From NCBI GenBank assembly GCA_934098455.1, contig CAKOOU010000003.1:1-56894 (forward strand): a stretch of 56,894 nucleotides of DNA, in the 5' to 3' direction. The DNA comes from an uncultured Bacilli bacterium (GTDB taxonomy: Bacteria > Bacillota_I > Bacilli_A > RF39 > UBA660). The notes under the pieces are model-generated. The model made no database searches, had not been told where the DNA came from, and saw only the letters and a program-made list of their open reading frames with translations. This document shows positions 26,216-33,962 of this stretch, piece by piece. Position 1 is the first letter of the stretch. Every line of letters starts with the position of its first letter. The position numbers and the translations under genes are program-made.

Positions 26216-27106
26216 ATGAAAAATGTTATATATAATTATTATGATATATTAGTTGATGAATTAAATAAAAGTGATAATAATTATTTTTTCTATTTTAATA
26301 ATGAACTTTTTTTGTTTTATTTAGTATTAAATGATATTAGTTTAGTAGAAAATATTTACAAGTACGTAATAGAAAATAATATAGAAAGTTTTAATATTGT
26401 ATTAAATAAAGAAGGTAATTTATTTGCTGATGTAGATAAAAAAAAGTATGTTTTATTAAAAGTAAAGGGTATATTAAAATATGAAGTAAAGTTTGATGAG
26501 TTTAAATATTATCCAGTTAATTCAAATGGTGTTAATTGGGGTAATTTATGGGGAGAAAGACTTGATTATTATGAAGTACAGATTAGAGAACTAGGTATAA
26601 AGTATCAGACTGTTTTAAATTCTTTTGGTATGTTTAGTGGCCTTGCAGAAAATGCAATATTATATTTTAATATGACTATGGAAAAATTTAATGATATGGA
26701 TAGTAGTGTTGGTATAGTACATAATAGAGTGAAGTATCCTTGTTATTTAATTGATTATTATAATCCGGTTAATTTTGTAATTGATTATAGTGTTAGAGAT
26801 ATAGCAGAGTATATTAAATCTTATGTTGTTAGTGATGATTTTGATATAGATAATGTTGTTGTGTTAATTAATAGAATGAATTTGAATAATTTAATGTTTA
26901 ATTTGTTATATGCTAGACTTCTTTATCCTACATTTTATTTTGATATATTTGATAAAATTATATTAGAAGATGGTAAGGATAGTGATGTTGTTCCTATTTT
27001 AAATAAAGTTGATAGTTATTTAAGTATGTTAAAAATTTTATATCAAAAATTTAATAATGAATATCACATGTTTAGAATAGAGTGGTTAGATAAAATAAAA
27101 ATGTAG
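26216..27106 (+). CDS. YutH-like spore coat kinase-family protein
   Basis: A 296-residue protein with the outline of YutH/CotI-type coat proteins (aminoglycoside-phosphotransferase-like fold without obvious catalytic residues). WGNLWGERLDYYEVQIRELG and SFGMFSGLAENAILYF correspond to conserved YutH segments, and a WLDKI-type ending follows. In B. subtilis yutH lies next to yutI (Nfu) and near yutD, as here, and is a sigma-E gene. The family call rests on motif memory and gene order. Confidence 0.6.
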   Translation: MKNVIYNYYDILVDELNKSDNNYFFYFNNELFLFYLVLNDISLVENIYKYVIENNIESFNIVLNKEGNLFADVDKKKYVLLKVKGILKYEVKFDEFKYYPVNSNGVNWGNLWGERLDYYEVQIRELGIKYQTVLNSFGMFSGLAENAILYFNMTMEKFNDMDSSVGIVHNRVKYPCYLIDYYNPVNFVIDYSVRDIAEYIKSYVVSDDFDIDNVVVLINRMNLNNLMFNLLYARLLYPTFYFDIFDKIILEDGKDSDVVPILNKVDSYLSMLKILYQKFNNEYHMFRIEWLDKIKM

Positions 27107-27107
27107 A

Positions 27108-27359
27108 TTAAATTTCTACATTTATTACGCCCTTACAAGTTGGTATTTTTTCTTTTATTAATTCATATACGTTATCGTTTAAAGTATAATCTTGATATCC
27201 ACAATGACTACAAGCACCAAATAATTTTACATATACATAATCATCTTCATATTTAATAAATTCTATATCTCCTCCATCTGAATTTAAGAAGGGCTTAAGG
27301 TCATTTATAACTTCGTTTATTAATTCTATGTCTTTATTATTAGTTTCTGTTTCTTTCAT
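27108..27359 (-). CDS. Nfu-type iron-sulfur scaffold (NifU C-terminal domain, YutI-like)
   Basis: An 83-residue protein consisting of a NifU-like C-terminal domain: LKPFLNSDGGDIEFIKYEDDYVYVKLFGACSHCGYQDYTL. The CSHC pair binds a bridging cluster that is passed to target proteins. The end KGVINVEI is typical. It is convergent with the yutH-like gene, with 1 base between the stops. The same pair (yutH, yutI) is adjacent in Bacillus. Confidence 0.92.
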   Translation of the reverse strand: MKETETNNKDIELINEVINDLKPFLNSDGGDIEFIKYEDDYVYVKLFGACSHCGYQDYTLNDNVYELIKEKIPTCKGVINVEI

Positions 27360-27442
27360 ATTTATTCACCAGAATATATTATATCTAAAATATTTTACTT
27401 AGTAAATAAAATTTGATATAATATTGGGCGAGAGGTGCAATA

Positions 27443-27787
27443 ATGGAAGACTTTGAAGTTGGAAGTATTGTAAAAGGAGAGGTTACTGGTATTGAACCTT
27501 ATGGTATTTTTGTTAAAGTAGGGAATACTGATGGTTTAATTCATATCAGTGAAATTGCTAATAATTATATATCTAATATTACAAAATATGTTAGTATTGG
27601 TGAAAAAATTTTTATGAAAGTAATTGATTATGATAAAGAAAAAAATAGATTAAGTTTATCTATTAAAGGTTTAAATTATAAGGAATTTTATAAGAATAGA
27701 AAAGTTAAGGAATCTGTAAGAGGGTTTTCTCCTTTACAAGAAAATTTAGAAAAGTGGATGGATGATATTTTAAAAGAAATTCACTAA
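27443..27787 (+). CDS. S1-domain RNA-binding protein (YugI/GSP13-like)
   Basis: A 114-residue protein with one S1 domain at residues 5-75: GSIVKGEVTGIEPYGIFVKVGNTDGLIHISEI, then GEKIFMKVIDYDKEKNRLSLSIKGL. A basic ~40-residue tail follows. It resembles the ribosome-associated general stress protein YugI of Bacillus. The Shine-Dalgarno gagaggtg is clear. Confidence 0.9.
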   Translation: MEDFEVGSIVKGEVTGIEPYGIFVKVGNTDGLIHISEIANNYISNITKYVSIGEKIFMKVIDYDKEKNRLSLSIKGLNYKEFYKNRKVKESVRGFSPLQENLEKWMDDILKEIH

Positions 27788-27792
27788 GAAAT

Positions 27793-27818
27793 ATAGTTAG
27801 AGATAACTATTTTTTTTA
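27793..27818 (+). terminator. Terminator after the S1 gene
   Basis: atagtta (27793-27799) and taactat (27804-27810) followed by eight T. Confidence 0.8.
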
Positions 27819-27904
27819 TTATTGTATAAAAGTAAGTTATTAAAATACTTTTTCTTATACAAAAATTTAAACTATGTTTGTGATGAATTTTTATATGCTT
27901 TGCA

Positions 27905-27932
27905 TAGAAAAAAAGCACTAACTGATAGTGCT
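27905..27932 (-). terminator. Terminator of the leftward tRNA operon
   Basis: agcacta (27914-27920) and tagtgct (27926-27932). Read leftward, the hairpin is followed by seven T. Confidence 0.8.
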
Positions 27933-27947
27933 TTTGTATTTCCAAAA

Positions 27948-28023
<76 letters not shown>

Positions 28024-28032
28024 AATAAAAAA

Positions 28033-28109
28033 TGGCGGTCCGTACGGGATTCGAACCCGTGATCTTCTGCGTGACAGGCAGACGTCATAGGCCTCTAGAC
28101 TAACGGACC
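28033..28109 (-). tRNA. tRNA-Asp (GTC)
   Basis: 77-nt cloverleaf with encoded CCA. Acceptor ggtccgt/acggacc, anticodon loop ctgtcac (GTC). Confidence 0.96.
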
Positions 28110-28111
28110 AT

Positions 28112-28188
28112 TGGTTGCGGGAGTAGGATTTGAACCTACGACCTCTGGGTTATGAGCCCAGCGAGCTACCGAACTGCTCCATCCCGCG
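28112..28188 (-). tRNA. Initiator tRNA-fMet (CAT)
   Basis: 77-nt cloverleaf with encoded CCA. The first acceptor position is a C-A mismatch and the anticodon stem has three G-C pairs next to loop ctcataa, both marks of an initiator tRNA. Confidence 0.95.
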
Positions 28189-28206
28189 ATAAGTATAAAA
28201 TTTAAT

Positions 28207-28297
28207 TGGCGGAGAAAGAGGGATTCGAACCCCCGCGCCGTTGCCGACCTCCTGGTTTTCAAGACCAGTCCCTTCAACCGGACTTGGGTATTTCTCC
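28207..28297 (-). tRNA. tRNA-Ser (TGA)
   Basis: 91-nt type II tRNA with a long variable arm and encoded CCA. Acceptor ggagaaa/tttctcc, anticodon loop cttgaaa (TGA). First gene of the leftward operon. Confidence 0.95.
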
Positions 28298-28321
28298 ATT
28301 TGTTCTTCAAGGAACAAGTTG

Positions 28322-28351
28322 ATTATAGCATATAAAAATAAAATTAGTCAA
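28322..28351 (-). promoter_or_regulatory. Promoter of the leftward tRNA operon
   Basis: TTGACT (28346-28351), 18-base spacer, TATAAT (28322-28327) on the minus strand, 25 bases before tRNA-Ser. A small ttgttc...gaacaa stem lies in between. Confidence 0.8.
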
Positions 28352-28440
28352 CAAATTTTAGAAAAAAACATAAAAAAAGTGTAATTTTTTATAAAATTTT
28401 AATTTTTTTGCTATTTTTTAAAAAAAAGTGAAAAAAAGTG

Positions 28441-28469
28441 TTGATTTAAATTAAATTTTGGGTTATACT
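28441..28469 (+). promoter_or_regulatory. Promoter of the rightward tRNA operon
   Basis: TTGATT (28441-28446), 17-base spacer, TATACT (28464-28469), ahead of tRNA-Leu. Confidence 0.75.
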
Positions 28470-28506
28470 CAAATAGTCTTAATTAATTAAGACGCCGAGT
28501 GGTGTC

Positions 28507-28595
28507 GCCCAAGTGGCGGAACAGGTAGACGCACAGGACTTAAAATCCTGCGAGATTTAACCCTCGTGCCGGTTCAAGTCCGGCCTTGGGCACCA
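28507..28595 (+). tRNA. tRNA-Leu (TAA)
   Basis: 89-nt type II tRNA with encoded CCA. Acceptor gcccaag/cttgggc, anticodon loop cttaaaa (TAA). Confidence 0.95.
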
Positions 28596-28618
28596 TTTAT
28601 TTGTTTAAAATATCTCTC

Positions 28619-28695
28619 GGGCGATTAGCTCAGTTGGTTAGAGCACCTGCCTTACAAGCAGGGGGTCATAGGTTCGAGTCCTATATCGCCCACCA
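28619..28695 (+). tRNA. tRNA-Val (TAC)
   Basis: 77-nt cloverleaf with encoded CCA. Acceptor gggcgat/atcgccc, anticodon loop cttacaa (TAC). Confidence 0.96.
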
Positions 28696-28701
28696 TTTTT
28701 T

Positions 28702-28777
28702 GCCGACATAGCGTAACTGGCAGCGCAACTGACTTGTAATCAGTAGGTTGGGGGTTCGACTCCCTCTGTCGGCACCA
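28702..28777 (+). tRNA. tRNA-Thr (TGT)
   Basis: 76-nt cloverleaf with encoded CCA. Acceptor gccgaca/tgtcggc, anticodon loop cttgtaa (TGT). Confidence 0.96.
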
Positions 28778-28782
28778 CTTTT

Positions 28783-28866
28783 GGAGGGATAGCGAAGTGG
28801 TCAAACGCGGCAGACTGTAAATCTGTTCCTTCGGGTTCCATGGTTCAAATCCATGTCCCTCCACCA
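28783..28866 (+). tRNA. tRNA-Tyr (GTA)
   Basis: 84-nt type II tRNA with encoded CCA. Acceptor ggaggga/tccctcc, anticodon loop ctgtaaa (GTA). Confidence 0.95.
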
Positions 28867-28874
28867 CTTTAGAT

Positions 28875-28950
28875 TGCCTCGTAGCCAAGTGGTAAGGCAT
28901 CAGACTTTGACTCTGACATTCCGGTGGTTCGAACCCACCCGAGGCAGCCA
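28875..28950 (+). tRNA. tRNA-Gln (TTG)
   Basis: 76-nt cloverleaf ending in CCA. Acceptor tgcctcg/cgaggca, anticodon loop ctttgac (TTG). Confidence 0.94.
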
Positions 28951-28967
28951 TCTTAATTATAATATTC

Positions 28968-29043
28968 GTCTCGTTAGCTCAGTTGGTAGAGCATTTGACT
29001 TTTAATCAAAGGGTCATGCGTTCAAGTCGCATACGAGACACCA
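28968..29043 (+). tRNA. tRNA-Lys (TTT), integration target
   Basis: 76-nt cloverleaf with encoded CCA. Acceptor gtctcgt/acgagac, anticodon loop cttttaa (TTT). Its last 50 bases are repeated perfectly at 34074-34123, so an element has integrated here while keeping the gene whole. Confidence 0.97.
28994..29043 (+). repeat. attL: 3' part of tRNA-Lys
   Basis: 50 bases identical to 34074-34123; similarity stops sharply on both sides. The repeat contains the anticodon arm, T arm and acceptor 3' side. Confidence 0.93.
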
Positions 29044-29055
29044 AATGGAATCTAG

Positions 29056-29079
29056 GTTTGTGTTAATCACAAACTTTTT
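29056..29079 (+). terminator. Terminator after tRNA-Lys
   Basis: gtttgtg (29056-29062) and cacaaac (29068-29074) followed by five T. Similar hairpins follow the two downstream att copies. Confidence 0.8.
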
Positions 29080-29090
29080 ATATGTCTCAA

Positions 29091-29110
29091 AAAGTGGCAA
29101 AAAAGTGGCA
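29091..29110. repeat. Paired integrase arm-type sites (left end)
   Basis: AAAGTGGCA at 29091-29099 and 29102-29110, spaced 11 bases (one helical turn) and near the att site. The same pair occurs at the right end of the element. Confidence 0.6.
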
Positions 29111-29124
29111 TAAATATTTTATTT

Positions 29125-30229
29125 TTAATTATTTATTAATATTTCATTCATTTTATTTGCAATTTCGATGTTTGTTTTATCTAACATATGACTGTAAATA
29201 TTTAATGTAGTAGAGACATTTGAGTGTCCTAATCTTTTACTAATTGATTTAATATATTAATAAGCTTGTACTTGTATGTCTTAATTCGTGGAATGTAATT
29301 TTTTTTAAATTATTACTTTTTATGATTTTTTGAAATATTTTTGGAATTGTATCTGGATAATATGGTTCACATTTATTGTTGATAAATATGTAGTTATCAT
29401 CACTTATTTTTTTATTATTACTTTTATATAGTATTTCTTGCTCGTTTTTTAGTGCTTTTAGCAAATTTATAATATATTCTGATATAGATATTATTCACTT
29501 TGAATTGACTGTTTTAGGCTCTTCTATTATTATTTTTTTACCTACTGCAATTCTCACTTTATTAATATCTATTAATTTTTTTTCAAAATCTATATCTTTC
29601 CATTGTAATCCATTAATTTCTTCTTTTCTTAATCCTGAATCTATGCATAAAAGTATTGGTAATGAATGAGATAGAGGATAATTATTTAAAACAATTTTTA
29701 ATTTTTTTAAATCGTCATAATCATATATCTTTTTTTCTTTTTTAATTATTTTAGGTTTTTCTATTTTTTCATTTGGGTTGATAGATATAAATTCCCAGTT
29801 AATACTTTTTTTGAAAATATTATTTATTAAAACATAATAATGTGATATTGTATTACTTGAGAATTTATATTCTATTTTTAACTTATTATAAAATCTTTGT
29901 AAAGTATATGTATTTATATTATCAATTGGGCAATCTCCCAATTCTTTTTTTATTACTACTAATAAACTTTTATAACCGTATAAAGTATTTTCTCTTACAT
30001 TTGTTTTACAATAATCATTTATAAATACTTCAATTAAATCATTGAATGTACTATATTTTTTTTGAATAATTATTTTTTTATTGTTAACTTCTTCTTTTAA
30101 TTTTAATTCTGTTAACCTTGCTTCTTTTTTATTTCCTATAAATGTTCTTGAAATCCTTTTCCTTTTGCCACTGATATTACCACAATCGATAGTAATTTTA
30201 TATTTATTCTTATCGATTGTTTGAATCAT
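29125..30229 (-). pseudogene. Tyrosine recombinase (integrase), broken by a nonsense codon and a frameshift
   Basis: Residues 1-50 form an AP2-like arm-binding domain (KITIDCGNISGKRKR), then a SAM-like core-binding domain, then a catalytic domain with DSGLRKEEINGLQW (catalytic Arg). An in-frame TGA after TVNSK (near 29495) probably replaces an Arg codon (CGA). Translation could resume in frame through ITFHELRHTSTSLLIY. A 14-bp deletion relative to the copy at 34300-34330 then shifts the frame, so the box with the nucleophilic Tyr (NIYSHM) is lost. Its start overlaps the upstream gene by 4 bases. Confidence 0.88.
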
Positions 30230-30969
30230 TTTTGGGTTAACCTTTCTTTTCGCTTTTCGTATTTTCTATTTTTCTTATCTTTACAAATTTGACTACAAGT
30301 TAATTTTGTTTCAGCACCCATAAAGAAAACGCCACAATACTCACATTGTTTTAGAAAACGTTGTCTTGTTTTATTTTTTTCGAAATTTAGCAATTCATAA
30401 CAAAATGCATCTATAAGCGTTGGAAAATCTTTTTGAATTTTATTTTCTTGTTTTCTATCATATGTATAAACTATGTTAAAACTAACTTTATTTGTTTTAT
30501 AAAATTCATCATATATTTTATATAGGTTCATACACATTTTATATATTAAATATCCTTCTGCAATAAAAGTTTTTTCCTCTTCATTTATTGTATATAAATC
30601 TTTGTGTATTCCACAAGCATATACCCACTTAGTTGTTAATTCATCTAATTTTTTTGATTTTAATTTTTTGACTAATGTTTTGTCAAAACTAGGATATTCT
30701 GTTTCCAATCTTGCCCAATAAATATTTTCTTTCTCTACAAAATCTTTTGCTTCTTTTAGAGTTTCGATAATATTTTGATGCTCGTAAATGTATTTTCCTA
30801 GATTTATTGTTTCAACAAAGGCAATAGATTCTCTATAAGCTGTTGTTTTTCCTAATTTTCCAGAAATAGTTATTCCTGTTGTTGTATAATTTATTCTCAT
30901 GTCTTTAATATTTCTCCTCTCGTTAATATTAAAGAACGGTGAGTATAGAATATCAATATCTTTTTGCAC
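30226..30969 (-). CDS. Unknown protein with a C-terminal zinc ribbon
   Basis: A 247-residue, mostly helical protein that ends in a four-Cys zinc-binding motif (CEYCG...CSQIC) and a strongly basic tail. The zinc motif resembles that of CGNR or DUF6076-type proteins, suggesting DNA or RNA binding. The second GTG (30969) is chosen because GGGGGAGG is properly spaced from it. It forms an operon with the integrase, so it probably acts in control of the element. The family is not certain. Confidence 0.7.
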   Translation of the reverse strand: MQKDIDILYSPFFNINERRNIKDMRINYTTTGITISGKLGKTTAYRESIAFVETINLGKYIYEHQNIIETLKEAKDFVEKENIYWARLETEYPSFDKTLVKKLKSKKLDELTTKWVYACGIHKDLYTINEEEKTFIAEGYLIYKMCMNLYKIYDEFYKTNKVSFNIVYTYDRKQENKIQKDFPTLIDAFCYELLNFEKNKTRQRFLKQCEYCGVFFMGAETKLTCSQICKDKKNRKYEKRKERLTQK

Positions 30970-31062
30970 ATTTTTCACCTCCCCCTCACATTGACACCCA
31001 CTTAATTATATCATTTAAGACTATAAAATACTATACTTCTGATTGAAAGGAGGGCATTATAC

Positions 31063-31242
31063 ATGGAAAAATATTTGGATGTTAAAGATGTTTCTGTGTA
31101 CCTTAATTGTTCTGAGTCATTTATTAGAAAAATGATTTATGAAAGAAAAATTCCATTTTTTAAAATAGGAAATAGAATTTTATTTAGATTATCAAGAATT
31201 GAAGAGTGGATTAGTGAAAATGAAAAAACAATCTTGTTATAG
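31063..31242 (+). CDS. Excisionase-like helix-turn-helix protein
   Basis: A 59-residue MerR-like winged helix (HTH_17) protein: MEKYLDVKDVSVYLNCSESFIRKMIYERKIPFFKIGNRILFRLSRIEEWI. This is the standard layout of small excisionases that bend DNA next to the att site. A strong Shine-Dalgarno (aaggaggg) precedes the ATG. It is divergent from the integrase operon, as is usual for xis-rep modules, and its 3' end overlaps the next gene. Confidence 0.85.
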   Translation: MEKYLDVKDVSVYLNCSESFIRKMIYERKIPFFKIGNRILFRLSRIEEWISENEKTILL

Positions 31243-31675
31243 TTTGAATATAAGTGATAAATTCTTGAGTGAAGATATTATAAGAATGAAACAAAAAAAT
31301 CTTTATCAATTATTGAAAAGGTTAATAAATAATAACATTATTTATAAAAATATATCTTTTGTAATAGGAATATCAAACAAAGATAGTTCTTCTTCAAAAG
31401 TTGATTATATTTATAACTTTTCAAAAGGAAAACCTAAAAAGAGGATTATAGGAAAAGAAGTTCTATGGCATTTTCACATTTATATAATTGGTGATGATTT
31501 TTCTTCTGCTTCTTCATTTTGTAATATGGCAAGACAATATATATCACATAAAATGGGATATAAAACAAGTCAAAATAAAAATGACGATTTAATTGTAGCT
31601 TTGTCTTATGTTCATAAACAATGTATTTCTTATTGGAAATATGGAGAATATTTTCACTCCAAAAAAATTGGATAA
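31220..31675 (+). CDS. Short HUH-type replication initiator (putative)
   Basis: A 151-residue protein starting at ATG 31220, within the end of the excisionase-like gene. H84-F-H86 (in WHFHIYIIGDD) fits the metal-binding HUH motif and Y130-V-H-K133 fits the YxxK nicking motif, in the right order and spacing for a single-tyrosine HUH endonuclease as used in rolling-circle replication. It is much shorter than usual Rep proteins and has no helicase domain. It is followed by an extremely AT-rich stretch that could be an origin. Confidence 0.6.
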   Translation: MKKQSCYSLNISDKFLSEDIIRMKQKNLYQLLKRLINNNIIYKNISFVIGISNKDSSSSKVDYIYNFSKGKPKKRIIGKEVLWHFHIYIIGDDFSSASSFCNMARQYISHKMGYKTSQNKNDDLIVALSYVHKQCISYWKYGEYFHSKKIG

Positions 31676-31832
31676 TTTATTAAAAAAACTATATGAAAAG
31701 GAGAGGAGAGGTAAGATATAAACTTATATGTAATGTTAATATTATTATATTATTTATTAATATATATATATATAATAAATTATTATTTTAAATATATAGT
31801 AATAAATTATATTTAGTTTATATTAAATTTAT
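31676..31832. other. AT-only stretch downstream of the Rep gene, possible origin or unwinding region
   Basis: After the short reading aaaaggagaggagaggtaag, about 110 bases (31720-31830) are almost pure A+T with a (ta)n run. No ORF. Its place after the putative Rep makes it a candidate origin region. Confidence 0.35.
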
Positions 31833-32090
31833 ATGAAAAATAATTTATACAATAAAAAAATTAAAGAAACAGAATCTATAATCAATTTTGATTATAGTTT
31901 AAATAATGTTTCTATATATAGTAGTAGAAATGCAACTATAAAAAAATTATTTAATTTATTAGGTAATCCTACTAATGTTAATTATGTAGATAATAATAAA
32001 ATATATGATGCTGAATGGGTTATTCCTTTTTCTGATAGGTTTAGAATCAGGAAAATATTATCTATACAATTATATGTTTTGAATAAATAA
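31833..32090 (+). CDS. Small unknown protein of element 1
   Basis: An 85-residue basic protein with no membrane helix or signal peptide. The second half (LGNPTNVNYVDNNKIYDAEWVIPFSDRFRIRKILS) looks like a folded strand-helix unit. The Shine-Dalgarno is poor, so the start may be different. Not recognised. Confidence 0.45.
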   Translation: MKNNLYNKKIKETESIINFDYSLNNVSIYSSRNATIKKLFNLLGNPTNVNYVDNNKIYDAEWVIPFSDRFRIRKILSIQLYVLNK

Positions 32091-32104
32091 ATATCATTGT
32101 TTAG

Positions 32105-32128
32105 ATTGCAATACTAAATGCAATGCAT
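32105..32128. promoter_or_regulatory. Candidate operator upstream of the ribbon-helix-helix gene
   Basis: attgcaat (32105-32112) and atgcaatgcat (32118-32128) carry the TGCAAT/ATTGCA words also found in the palindrome at 33822-33840. Confidence 0.4.
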
Positions 32129-32171
32129 ATTTATTTACCAAAATGTAATACTATTTATATAGGTGATAATT

Positions 32172-32348
32172 ATGACTTTTAAATTGAAGACTGAAAAAAG
32201 AGAAACAGAAAATAAAACTATAAGATTTCCTTTGAATTTGATTAACGAAATAGAAAATGCAATTAGAGGTAAAGATATTTCATTTTCTAAATTTGTTATT
32301 CAAGCATGTGAATATGCTTTAGAAAATATGGATAAAAAAAGTAAGTAA
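32172..32348 (+). CDS. Ribbon-helix-helix DNA-binding protein
   Basis: A 58-residue protein with an N-terminal beta strand (KTIRFP) and two helices (LINEIENAIRGKDISFSKFVIQACEYALENM), the Arc/MetJ-type ribbon-helix-helix layout. ATG 32172 is chosen over GTG 32163 because aggtga lies just before it. It probably represses itself and perhaps the leftward Ltp operon, which shares its operator words. Confidence 0.8.
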   Translation: MTFKLKTEKRETENKTIRFPLNLINEIENAIRGKDISFSKFVIQACEYALENMDKKSK

Positions 32349-32425
32349 ACTTTTACATAGTTTCTTACTTTTTTTCTAACATTATTCAGATAAAAATCAA
32401 TTGTGATTTTGTAATTATTTTTAAG

Positions 32426-33022
32426 TCAATTTTTACTAAAAGCGTCAATAGAAAGACTTTGCATTTGTTCTTGTAAATCTAATAACTCTAAATATTCATC
32501 ACTTGATATTTTATGGTCGTTAGAATAAAATTCTTTTAATTTTTTTTCATAAGTAGAGTAATATGTATCAAATTCACCTTGTTTGTCTGTTACATGTGTT
32601 TTTAGTTTTTCAAGTTGTTTTTGATATTCTTCTGTGTCTTTAGCACCTTCCCAACTATATAAATCATCAAGTACTTGTTTTTGTTCAATATACCAATTAT
32701 CAAGTTCTGTATTAAATGTTGATTTTACTCCTTGTAATCTTTCTATAATAGATTGTGCATCTTCATCTGACATTTTTAATCCATTATAACTAAAATAAGC
32801 AATTTTATCTTGTAATTCTTTTACAGAATTATCAAAATTTTCTAAATGCGTTCTAGTTTCTCCAGTTGCATTTCCCCATAATTGCAATTTTTCTTTTGCG
32901 GTATCTATATCACCTGTTGTTTCTTGGATGTGTTGTATCAATAAAGAAATTAAAACAAATATAATTACAAAAATAATAAATAAGTTTTTTTTAATATTAT
33001 ATTTTTTCTTTCTATAACCCAA
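32426..33022 (-). CDS. Membrane-anchored coiled-coil protein of element 1
   Basis: A 198-residue protein with an N-terminal membrane helix (about 12-30) and a long, charged coiled-coil region outside the membrane (IIERLQGVKSTFNTELDNW, YQKQLEKLKTHVTDKQGEF). It reads like a fragment of a phage tape-measure protein, but this is only an impression. The start TTG 33022 overlaps the end of the ltp gene by 11 bases, so it is translationally coupled. Probably the partner of the Ltp-type protein. Confidence 0.65.
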   Translation of the reverse strand: MGYRKKKYNIKKNLFIIFVIIFVLISLLIQHIQETTGDIDTAKEKLQLWGNATGETRTHLENFDNSVKELQDKIAYFSYNGLKMSDEDAQSIIERLQGVKSTFNTELDNWYIEQKQVLDDLYSWEGAKDTEEYQKQLEKLKTHVTDKQGEFDTYYSTYEKKLKEFYSNDHKISSDEYLELLDLQEQMQSLSIDAFSKN

Positions 33023-33788
33023 CTGAATTTACGCCATATACAGCTTCATCATAAGTAAATTGACTTCCATAGTCCGATGATAATTGATTAATTAATCCGT
33101 CTCTAGAAAATGACATTGCATCTAAATAATCTCTTGCTGCTTTAGCGGCTTGTTCATACCAATTTGCGCCAGAATTATCTGTTCCATAAACTGCTTCATC
33201 GTAAGTGAATTGACTGCCGTATTCTGATGATAATTGTTGAATAAGACCTTTTCTTGAATATGGCATCGATTCCAAGTAATCTTTTGCTGCTTTTAGGGCC
33301 TGTTCATACCAATTTGCACCACAGTTTTCTACTGCATAAGTTGCATCTTCATTGCTATATTTTTCATATTCTAATTGTCTAATCAAACCTTTTTTTGAAA
33401 ATGGCATGGCATTTAGATAATCCTTTGCACTTTTTAATGCGTTATATCTTGCAACATTTTCTTGAGTTTGTTTTGTAGTAGTGGTAGTTTTTGATTTAGC
33501 ACTTTTTGTTGTTGAATTACTATTTATAGTTGTACCATTTTGAGTTTTAGCAGTTGTATTTTGGCTTTTGACTTTTGTTGTATCTTTGTTTTTTTCTTGT
33601 TTTATTGCGTTTGTAGTATTATTGTCATTTGCGGTTGTACTGCTATTGGTTGTAGTAATTTTTGTACTTGTGTTTTCTTTAAATGTTTCTTTTGTTTTAT
33701 TATCTTGTGAAAACGAAATAATCAAAACTACTAATATAACAATTAAAGTAATTATTAATGATTTTTTACTTTTACTATTTTGTTTCAA
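33012..33788 (-). CDS. Ltp-type surface protein, superinfection-exclusion-like
   Basis: A 258-residue protein with an N-terminal membrane helix (about 8-27), a ~90-residue Thr/Asn/Lys-rich linker, and three repeats of ~45 residues. Each repeat has A-x-D-Y-L-x-x-M-x-F/Y-S-x-x-G-L-I-x-Q-L and a Y-x-x-E/D-A-x-Y stretch. These are Ltp domains (PF07553), known from the TP-J34 phage lipoprotein that blocks DNA injection of other phages. There is a membrane anchor, not a lipobox. The TTG 33788 start follows GGAGG. The last repeat stops short. Confidence 0.8.
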   Translation of the reverse strand: MKQNSKSKKSLIITLIVILVVLIISFSQDNKTKETFKENTSTKITTTNSSTTANDNNTTNAIKQEKNKDTTKVKSQNTTAKTQNGTTINSNSTTKSAKSKTTTTTKQTQENVARYNALKSAKDYLNAMPFSKKGLIRQLEYEKYSNEDATYAVENCGANWYEQALKAAKDYLESMPYSRKGLIQQLSSEYGSQFTYDEAVYGTDNSGANWYEQAAKAARDYLDAMSFSRDGLINQLSSDYGSQFTYDEAVYGVNSVGL

Positions 33789-33821
33789 ACTTTCACCTCC
33801 ATATATTAAATATAACAAAAA

Positions 33822-33840
33822 GCATTGCAATTTGCAATGC
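33822..33840. promoter_or_regulatory. Palindromic operator overlapping the ltp promoter
   Basis: gcattgc (33822-33828) and gcaatgc (33834-33840) form an inverted repeat. On the minus strand TTGCAA, 17 bases and TATATT form a promoter whose -35 lies in the palindrome, so a repressor bound here would block ltp. Confidence 0.5.
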
Positions 33841-33907
33841 AATGTTGAGTGAACAAAAAAAATTAGTTAAAATTGTTTTTGCTAGTAATGATTTCATGTA
33901 GGATAAA

Positions 33908-33929
33908 CAAAAAAGAGGCCGGGGCCTCT
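33908..33929 (-). terminator. GC-rich leftward terminator at the right end of element 1
   Basis: agaggcc (33914-33920) and ggcctct (33923-33929). Read leftward the hairpin is followed by six T; it shields ltp from transcription entering from the right. Confidence 0.75.
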
Positions 33930-33942
33930 AAAATTACTATAA

Positions 33943-33962
33943 AAAGTGGCAAAAAAGTGGCA
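33943..33962. repeat. Paired integrase arm-type sites (right end)
   Basis: AAAGTGGCA at 33943-33951 and 33954-33962, again 11 bases apart. The stretch 33789-34203 otherwise holds only the ltp promoter, a terminator, attR and a hairpin; no gene is visible. Confidence 0.6.

Noticed and set aside
28095..28310. Reading frame on the minus strand across tRNA-fMet and tRNA-Ser
   Set aside because: It is made of tRNA sequence; the cloverleafs explain every base.
28652..28951. 99-codon minus-strand frame with familiar-looking protein sequence
   Set aside because: It is the antisense of the tRNA-Val/Thr/Tyr/Gln genes, a known source of false annotations.
29465..29500. Use of TGA as tryptophan, which would make the integrase longer
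   Set aside because: Spo0A, RimM, Prp and others end correctly at TGA, and Trp does not fit the conserved position; a nonsense mutation is the better explanation.
29842..30024. 60-codon plus-strand frame in the integrase region
   Set aside because: Shadow of the integrase pseudogene.
31676..31832. CRISPR-like or tandem repeat array
   Set aside because: The AT runs are simple sequence without regular unique spacers. No CRISPR array was found anywhere in the window.
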